Of a stretch of DNA of 8,929 bases, positions 4,470 through 8,929 are shown one piece after another (within the stretch, counting starts at the first letter, position 1; each line of letters opens with the position of its first letter). The notes under the pieces were generated by a model. That model had not been told where the DNA came from and searched no databases. It was given only the letters and a program-made list of their open reading frames with translations. A program made the translations under genes and the position numbers. Origin of the DNA: an uncultured Eggerthellaceae bacterium (GTDB lineage Bacteria > Actinomycetota > Coriobacteriia > Coriobacteriales > Eggerthellaceae); the NCBI GenBank assembly GCA_910588205.1, contig CAJUQK010000046.1:1-8929 (forward strand). Direction: 5' to 3'.

Positions 4470-6224
4470 TCAAGTCAAGCGTCTTTTCAATCCGTTCGCG
4501 AATGTGCGGATGAGAGCTGCTTCAGGCCGCTGGGCTGCCAAGGCGATGCCGAACGTAACCGCTAGGGAAGCGCAGCCCCCCACCACTACGCAGATGGCCG
4601 CAGCCCAGATCTGGGTCTCGAAGGCACCAAGAAGCATCTGCAGGCCGAAGAGCACGCAGCCCCCCGCCAAAGCCCCCAATGCCCCTAAGCCTGCCCCCCA
4701 CAGCACCGCTCTTAAGATGGGGACCAGCTTGAACCCGCCAAAGGCCGCTTTCAGGTAGATCAAGCAAAGGATATCGCAGACGAGGTAGAAGGCCGCCGAA
4801 GCCCAGGCAATGGATTCGATGGGAATCGCTCGGCCTTGTTGGAACCCATAGGCGGCCCCTAAGGTGAGCGCCACCTGAACAGCTGAGGCGATCACATTGA
4901 ACAGAGCGAAGATGCCCAGGCGACGAATGCTGCTGAACACCTTCTGCATATGGGCCACCACCCCATAGAAGGGCAACGCCAGAGCCAGAGCCGCAAGGAA
5001 TCCGGCTATCTGAGAGATCCTGTCCTCAGCGAAAGCGCCGGTATGGTAGAGAGTGACTAGCGGGCCAGAGAACACGATCAGGTACAAGGCGAAGGGGATG
5101 AGCAGGAACAGGATCTGAGACGTACCTGATTCCATAGCCCGCATGACCCCTGCCAGGTCCCCCTCGGCATACATATCCGAGAGCTCGGTGAACAGTGCTG
5201 TGGTGATAGGGATGGCTAAAAAGGAGTAGGGCAACGTATACCACAGGCGTGCATAGGCGATGACCGAAGGGCCGTTATCCGCGAAAGCGTAGGAAGCGGC
5301 ATTCATCACAGAGACGGTGATGAAGGTGCAGATGGTGATGGCAAGAGCCGGAAGCCCTAGGCGCAACGTCTCCCGAAGACCTGCATCCCGCAGGCTCAAG
5401 CGCGGCCGCAAGCGGATGCCGCAGTGTTTGAGCGCGGGCAGCTGCACCAGCACTTGCAGGAGCACGCCAGCGGGGTTGCCCAGGGCGATGATATAGAGCG
5501 CCAAGGCGGGATCTGTGGGCGCAATGGCCGCATAGGCCAAGAAGGTGACGATCACCACCAGGTTGTTGAAGATCGGAGCCGCCGAAGACCAGAGGTATTC
5601 CCGATTAGCGTTCAGGAGCCCCGAGAAGATGGTAGAAGCACCATAGAACACCGTTTGGATGGCGAAGAACTGGAACAGGAGAACCGCTGTGCCCATCTCA
5701 GCTTGGTCTGTCATGAAGGACTGGGTGTAGACGATAGCCTCAGGGAATGCCAGGCAAAGAGCCGTGCACACCCCTAAAAAGAGGATGACGATGGTGAAGA
5801 GATTGGAGGCATAGACCGAGCCCGCTTCCTTCCCCGCCTTCTTCTTGATGGAGATGTAGACAGGCAAGAACGCAGTGACCAGCATGCCGCCCATGACCAG
5901 CTCATAGAGTTGATTGGGAAGGTTGTTCGCCACCTGATAGGAGCTGGAGAGGAACGTAGCACCCAAAGCGAAGGCCATGGACCAAGTGCGGATGAACCCC
6001 GTGATGCGCGAGAGGGCCACGCAGATGCTGATGATGCCCGCTGATCGGGCTACTTGAGGAAGCTCATCGTCGGCAGCTTGGGGGTCGGGGTCACCCACCG
6101 CCAGGGATGGCTCTGCCTCAAGGGAAGGATCCTGGGTCCGGAGGTGGAGCATCCGTTCTTGGCGAGCGCGCACATACTCTTCTGTGTGCTTGGCGCGGGC
6201 CAGCTTCTTCGCGAGCTTGCTCAA
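4470..6224 (-). CDS. murJ: MurJ/MviN-type lipid II flippase
   Basis: MurJ flips lipid-linked peptidoglycan precursor (lipid II) across the membrane. The 584-residue product is highly hydrophobic from about residue 60 on, with around 14 likely membrane segments. It contains the family motif SRITGFIRT (72-80), where Arg73 and Arg79 match the essential arginines of the first helix, followed by VANNLPNQLYELVMGGMLVTAFLPVYI (98-124), typical of actinobacterial MurJ. A charged cytoplasmic N-terminal extension of about 60 residues makes it longer than E. coli MurJ (511). The start is TTG at 6224: a stop codon TGA lies directly upstream in frame, and AGGAGG (6229-6234) is four bases away. It is followed after 73 nt by the ATP-grasp ligase gene in the same direction, so the two are probably co-transcribed. 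Confidence 0.93.
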   Translation of the reverse strand: MSKLAKKLARAKHTEEYVRARQERMLHLRTQDPSLEAEPSLAVGDPDPQAADDELPQVARSAGIISICVALSRITGFIRTWSMAFALGATFLSSSYQVANNLPNQLYELVMGGMLVTAFLPVYISIKKKAGKEAGSVYASNLFTIVILFLGVCTALCLAFPEAIVYTQSFMTDQAEMGTAVLLFQFFAIQTVFYGASTIFSGLLNANREYLWSSAAPIFNNLVVIVTFLAYAAIAPTDPALALYIIALGNPAGVLLQVLVQLPALKHCGIRLRPRLSLRDAGLRETLRLGLPALAITICTFITVSVMNAASYAFADNGPSVIAYARLWYTLPYSFLAIPITTALFTELSDMYAEGDLAGVMRAMESGTSQILFLLIPFALYLIVFSGPLVTLYHTGAFAEDRISQIAGFLAALALALPFYGVVAHMQKVFSSIRRLGIFALFNVIASAVQVALTLGAAYGFQQGRAIPIESIAWASAAFYLVCDILCLIYLKAAFGGFKLVPILRAVLWGAGLGALGALAGGCVLFGLQMLLGAFETQIWAAAICVVVGGCASLAVTFGIALAAQRPEAALIRTFANGLKRRLT

Positions 6225-6251
6225 TCATCCTCCTCATGAATGCTGGAGAAG

Positions 6252-6260
6252 ATGATAGCA
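6252..6260 (-). promoter_or_regulatory. Probable extended -10 promoter of murJ
   Basis: TGCTATCAT on the minus strand is an extended -10 (TG, one base, TATCAT), 27 nt before the TTG start. No convincing -35 lies 16-18 bases upstream. The same nine bases occur in the promoter of the NlpC/P60 gene at 7750-8772. Confidence 0.45.
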
Positions 6261-6330
6261 AACACGCACCTTCTGGGAGACGAAAGGGAGCAGGCAAAGG
6301 AGCGAGAAGCGCCCAGATGCCCCAGATAGC

Positions 6331-6361
6331 CGCGAAAACGCGCCTGAGCGTACTCCGTACG
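6331..6361. other. Two small inverted repeats upstream of murJ
   Basis: CGCG-AAAA-CGCG (6331-6342) and CGTAC-TCC-GTACG (6349-6361) sit side by side in the 227-nt gap between murJ and the upstream hydrolase gene, about 75-100 bases upstream of the putative murJ promoter. They could be regulator sites. No U-tract follows, so they are not clear terminators. Confidence 0.25.
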
Positions 6362-6426
6362 TGAGGATGGAACGTTTGGAGCGATCTAGATGGGGTATAC
6401 GGGTGCTTCGCAGCGTCAATTCATTA

Positions 6427-6448
6427 CGCGGTCCGCATGATGGCCGCG
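6427..6448 (-). terminator. Weak hairpin after the Tat-type NlpC/P60 gene
   Basis: CGCGG/CCGCG plus an inner CC/GG pair with one bulged base forms a 7-bp stem with a 7-nt loop, starting 3 nt past the stop codon. No T-run follows (TAATGAATTG), so it is at best a weak or factor-dependent terminator. Confidence 0.3.
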
Positions 6449-6451
6449 CGA

Positions 6452-7522
6452 TCAATAACGTCGGTAGACCATACTCCCCCACACGGGCGCCTCAACGACA
6501 CCACGGGAAACAGAAGCGTGGACCATCATGCCACCGCCCACATAGATGCCGCAGTGCTGGGCATTCACGCAGATATCCCCGGGTTGGGGATCGGTCACGG
6601 CCGTCCAGCCCAAGAAGGTATAGGTGGTGCCCAGGCGCGTATTGCTCCCCGTCAGACAATAGCTGACGAAGCCGGAGCAGTCATAGCTGTTGGGACCCAC
6701 CGCAGCCCACACATAGGGTTTGCCATACTGGGAGTAAGCCCGATCCACCACCACGTTACCCGTGACGGTCTGGGCCTTGGAGTTATCAACCTCAGCATTG
6801 TAGCCACCACCGACATTCTGCTCCTGACGGCGACGGGCCGCTTCCTCTTGACGGGCCCGCTCCTCCTCGGCCCGACGACGAGCCTCTTCCTCTTCGGCTA
6901 GGAGCCGAGCGGCTTCGGCTGACAAGGCATCATAGGTGGCCTGGAGCTCATTCACCAACTGCTGGGCCTCGGCCTTGACAGCTGCAGCCGTCTCCGCCTG
7001 CTCCGCCGCCACGGCCTCCTGCTGAGCGTATTCGGCCTTCTGGGCTTCCACCTCCGTACGCAGGGCCTTCGTATCCTCCACCATCTTCGAATCATTCTCG
7101 TTCATCTGATTCAAAGTATCCCAGTTAGTGGTGAAAGCCTGGAAGGAGGTGGCTGAGAGCAGCACGTCCAGGAAGGAGAAGGAGCCGGAACGGTACATGC
7201 CGCGCGCCCGGGTGCCGAGCTTATCCTGGAGATCGGCTATCTGGCTATTGGCTTCGTCTATCTTGGTTTGAGCCTCATCCATCTTAGCCTGGGCAGCCTC
7301 TTGCTCAGACAAGGCGGTGAAGTAGTTGTTGGAAGCCTCATCCAGCTTGACCTCCATCGCCTGGATGCGGTCAAGGGTGGCAGCAGCCTCCGCTTGCTTC
7401 TCAGCAGCGGTGACACCGAAGGCCTTCAGGGGGGTAGCAGAGAGGACACCGGCACCGGCCATGGTGGCCAGGCCAGCGGTCAAGAACGTTCGTCTGCTCA
7501 GTGCGTTTACATGCTCGCTCAT
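6452..7522 (-). CDS. Secreted NlpC/P60 peptidoglycan endopeptidase with Tat signal and coiled coil
   Basis: The 356-residue product is a predicted cell-wall hydrolase that cuts stem peptides. Residues 1-36 form a twin-arginine signal: SRRTFLTAG (9-17), a hydrophobic stretch and likely cleavage after KAFG. Residues 38-235 are a coiled coil with the block TRARGMYRSGS (104-114) and TSFQAF (125-130), resembling the PcsB/CwlO-type regulatory domain known to respond to FtsEX. A very charged Glu/Arg helix (about 209-235) and a Gly-rich linker follow. The NlpC/P60 domain has Cys282 (DCSG), His323 (HCGIY) and His335 (VHAS) as catalytic residues. The start is ATG at 7522 with AGGAGG (7533-7538) ten bases upstream; the frame is open further upstream, but that would bury the signal peptide. 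A weak extended -10, TGATACCAT, lies at 7580-7588. It is the downstream member of a tandem paralogous pair. Confidence 0.92.
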   Translation of the reverse strand: MSEHVNALSRRTFLTAGLATMAGAGVLSATPLKAFGVTAAEKQAEAAATLDRIQAMEVKLDEASNNYFTALSEQEAAQAKMDEAQTKIDEANSQIADLQDKLGTRARGMYRSGSFSFLDVLLSATSFQAFTTNWDTLNQMNENDSKMVEDTKALRTEVEAQKAEYAQQEAVAAEQAETAAAVKAEAQQLVNELQATYDALSAEAARLLAEEEEARRRAEEERARQEEAARRRQEQNVGGGYNAEVDNSKAQTVTGNVVVDRAYSQYGKPYVWAAVGPNSYDCSGFVSYCLTGSNTRLGTTYTFLGWTAVTDPQPGDICVNAQHCGIYVGGGMMVHASVSRGVVEAPVWGSMVYRRY

Positions 7523-7532
7523 CAGCAAGGAT

Positions 7533-7538
7533 CCTCCT
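7533..7538 (-). promoter_or_regulatory. Ribosome binding site deciding the Tat-type hydrolase start
   Basis: AGGAGG lies ten bases before the ATG at 7522. It selects the start that places the SRRTFL motif near the N terminus, instead of the 18-codon-longer open frame. Confidence 0.8.
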
Positions 7539-7695
7539 AGATCGAGCAACTGGTGTATTTCTCGGCAAACAGTCAAGCCATGGTATCAGGGCATAGGGGT
7601 GCGCTTAGGGCAATGGTCATGATTCAACCGAACCTTCACATCTGCCTTCCGGGGATTTGATGATTCTGTGAAGGCGGCATCCTGGCGAAGAAAGA

Positions 7696-7719
7696 ACATG
7701 CCGCCCGAAGGCGGCATGT
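7696..7719 (-). terminator. Terminator after the Sec-type NlpC/P60 gene
   Basis: On the minus strand a perfect 10-bp stem ACATGCCGCC/GGCGGCATGT is closed by a stable C(UUCG)G loop and followed by the pyrimidine-rich TCTTTCTTCG. It lies 30 nt past the stop codon at 7750. It probably ends transcription between the two tandem hydrolase genes, though the interrupted T-run may allow some read-through. Confidence 0.72.
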
Positions 7720-7749
7720 GCAAGATGAATGGATAAGGAGAAGAAGGCG

Positions 7750-8772
7750 TTAGGGCTGCCTATGAATGGTCATGTTGCCCTGGACTGGTCCGATGATCAC
7801 ACCGACGCCATAGTCAGAGGCGTGGATCATCTGACCATTGCCGATATAGATACCCACATGGCCCGGCCTCCAGCAGACATCTCCCGGCTGCGGGTTGCTC
7901 GTCTGCGGCCACGCACCGTAATAAGCATCGCTTCCCTGACGACCCCCTGCTATGCACCAGCCGACCAGTCCGGAGCAATCGAAGCCGCCCGGAGCGGCAC
8001 CGGCCGCCACATAGGGCTGACCCAACATGGCATAGGCATTCGCCACCACGTTGCCGGGGTTGTACTTCGCAGCCCCGTTATAGTAATTCGTATTGCCGCC
8101 CTTGTTGCTGGACGCGCCCGAAGGGCTGTTACCAGCAGCCAGGTTCGTCTGGACGATCCGGAGGGTCTCTGCATCACGGGCTGCACGCTCAGCCTGGAGC
8201 GCCTCGGCTGCCTCAGCGCTCAGGGAATCATAGGTTGCCTGAGCCTCGTCTACGAGCGCCTTGGTCTCATTCTTGGCTTGCTCGGCCTGGGATGCCTTCT
8301 CAGCCTCTACCTTCTCTTGCTCTTCCACGACAGCCCGGAGATCCTTGGTCTCTTGGACCATCTGAGCATCAGACTCGTTCATGTTGTTCAAGAGATCCCA
8401 GTTATTGGTGAAAGCCTGGAATGACGTGGAAGAGGTCAGCACATCCAATAAGGAGAGGGATCCTGAGCGATACATGCCACGCGCCCGGGTGCTGAGCTTG
8501 CCCTGGAGATCCTTGATCTTCGTTGAGGCCTCTTCGATCTTCCCTTGGGCCTCTTCTTGAGCAGCCACAGCATCAACGTATTCAGCAGAAGCTTGATCGA
8601 GCTTATCTTGGAGTGCGGTGAGCTTGTCAAGGGTTGCTGAAGCCTGGGCCTGGAGCTCTGCTGCCGTTACCGCATAGGCTGGTACCGGTAGCATCAAAGC
8701 GGCTGCCAGAACGCCCGCAAGCGCGAACGCTCCGACAGCCTGAAGTCTATGACAGGGGACGGTTGCTCTCAT
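7750..8772 (-). CDS. Secreted NlpC/P60 peptidoglycan endopeptidase with Sec signal and coiled coil
   Basis: The 340-residue product is a paralogue of the next gene downstream. Residues 1-34 form a Sec signal peptide with a hydrophobic core and AYA cleavage site, after which both mature proteins begin VTAAE. Residues 36-205 are a coiled coil with the same TRARGMYRSGS block (95-105), TSFQAF and NWDxLNxMNExD, resembling PcsB/CwlO-type domains. The linker (about 213-238) is rich in Ser, Gly and Asn, unlike the charged helix of the paralogue. The NlpC/P60 domain has Cys266 (DCSG), His305 (GHVGIY) and His317 (IHAS). The start is ATG at 8772 with GGGAGG (8783-8788) ten bases upstream; the 36-codon upstream extension would put non-signal sequence first. 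It probably acts on septal or lateral wall outside the membrane. It has its own promoter and terminator. Confidence 0.93.
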   Translation of the reverse strand: MRATVPCHRLQAVGAFALAGVLAAALMLPVPAYAVTAAELQAQASATLDKLTALQDKLDQASAEYVDAVAAQEEAQGKIEEASTKIKDLQGKLSTRARGMYRSGSLSLLDVLTSSTSFQAFTNNWDLLNNMNESDAQMVQETKDLRAVVEEQEKVEAEKASQAEQAKNETKALVDEAQATYDSLSAEAAEALQAERAARDAETLRIVQTNLAAGNSPSGASSNKGGNTNYYNGAAKYNPGNVVANAYAMLGQPYVAAGAAPGGFDCSGLVGWCIAGGRQGSDAYYGAWPQTSNPQPGDVCWRPGHVGIYIGNGQMIHASDYGVGVIIGPVQGNMTIHRQP

Positions 8773-8782
8773 CAGTTCGATG

Positions 8783-8788
8783 CCTCCC
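8783..8788 (-). promoter_or_regulatory. Ribosome binding site deciding the Sec-type hydrolase start
   Basis: GGGAGG lies ten bases before the ATG at 8772, the same spacing as in the paralogue. The longer open frame starting at 8880 overlaps the promoter and is unlikely. Confidence 0.8.
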
Positions 8789-8802
8789 TGGGTCGAGCGG
8801 AA

Positions 8803-8826
8803 ATGTTCTGTTCTTTTCATGAACAT
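8803..8826. promoter_or_regulatory. Inverted repeat in the hydrolase leader
   Basis: ATGTTC (8803-8808) and GAACAT (8821-8826) form an inverted repeat with 12 bases between. A second nested pair, TGTTC/GAACA, lies at 8809-8825. It falls between the -10 box and the ribosome binding site, where a repressor could act. No known operator was recognised. Confidence 0.35.
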
Positions 8827-8834
8827 GACGTAAC

Positions 8835-8862
8835 ATGATAGCACGCTCAGAGAATAAGGCAA
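8835..8862 (-). promoter_or_regulatory. Promoter of the Sec-type NlpC/P60 gene
   Basis: On the minus strand a -35 TTGCCT (8857-8862, four of six) is followed after 16 nt by -10 TATCAT (8835-8840), which also has the TG extension (TGCTATCAT). Transcription should begin near 8828, giving a leader of about 55 nt. Confidence 0.65.
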
Positions 8863-8881
8863 ATGGGACGCAAAAATCATG

Positions 8882-8904
8882 AACCACCCTTCAAAAGGGT
8901 GGTT
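8882..8904 (-). terminator. Terminator-like hairpin of a minus-strand gene outside the window
   Basis: A perfect 10-bp stem AACCACCCTT/AAGGGTGGTT with a 3-nt loop is followed on the minus strand by CATGATTTTTG, so a T5 run begins six bases after the stem. It lies 20 bases upstream of the hydrolase -35 box. It most likely ends an upstream transcript and insulates the hydrolase promoter. Confidence 0.6.
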
Positions 8905-8907
8905 TGC

Positions 8908-8928
8908 CCTAGGCCTATAAGGCCAAGG
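8908..8928. other. Second hairpin at the right edge
   Basis: CCTAGGCCT-ATA-AGGCCAAGG forms an 8-bp stem with one mismatch, next to the hairpin at 8882-8904. No gene can be assigned to the last bases. It may belong to the 3' end of the neighbouring transcript. Confidence 0.4.
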
Positions 8929-8929
8929 T

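Noticed and set aside
7540..7580. TTGACT on the minus strand near 7570-7575 as a -35 box for the Tat-type hydrolase
   Set aside because: No -10-like hexamer is found 16-18 bases downstream, so it is not a convincing promoter.
7729..8424. 231-codon open frame on the plus strand
   Set aside because: It runs antisense to the NlpC/P60 domain and across the terminator, with low-complexity composition typical of a shadow frame.

Overview
The window looks like a piece of an actinobacterial chromosome, most likely class Coriobacteriia (Atopobium/Olsenella/Collinsella-like). This is an inference from moderate GC content, an actinobacterial-type EF-Tu and MurJ, the gene order tRNA-Tyr/tRNA-Thr/tRNA-Met/tuf/rpmG/tRNA-Trp, encoded 3' CCA on the three complete tRNAs, and GTG/TTG starts. 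No 16S gene or database comparison was available.

Left part (1-2340, all minus strand): a translation operon. A strong promoter (TTGACA, 17 nt, TATCAT) at 2308-2336 reads leftward through tRNA-Tyr(GUA), tRNA-Thr(GGU), elongator tRNA-Met(CAU), tuf (EF-Tu, 400 aa), rpmG (zinc-type L33, 49 aa) and a tRNA-Trp(CCA) cut by the window edge. In related bacteria secE and nusG usually follow. The tRNA spacers contain an undocumented structured repeat and a 24-bp perfect direct repeat.

Middle part (2340-6224): a cell-wall precursor block. An aspartate/glutamate racemase (plus strand, GTG start) diverges from the tRNA-tuf promoter. It converges on, and overlaps by 9 bp, a minus-strand ATP-grasp ligase that resembles D-aspartate ligases of peptidoglycan cross-bridge synthesis. 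The gene upstream of the ligase, in the same direction, encodes a MurJ-type lipid II flippase. The working hypothesis is that the racemase makes D-Asp (or D-Glu), the ligase adds it to the peptidoglycan stem, and MurJ exports the lipid-linked product.

Right part (6452-8772, minus strand): two tandem paralogous secreted NlpC/P60 peptidoglycan endopeptidases. Each has an N-terminal PcsB/CwlO-like coiled-coil domain. The upstream copy has a Sec signal peptide and the downstream copy has a twin-arginine (Tat) signal. A hairpin with a UUCG loop separates them. The right edge (8882-8928) holds two hairpins that probably end a minus-strand gene lying outside the window.

No gene-free stretch exceeds about 300 bases. 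There is no sign of mobile elements, CRISPR arrays or phage.
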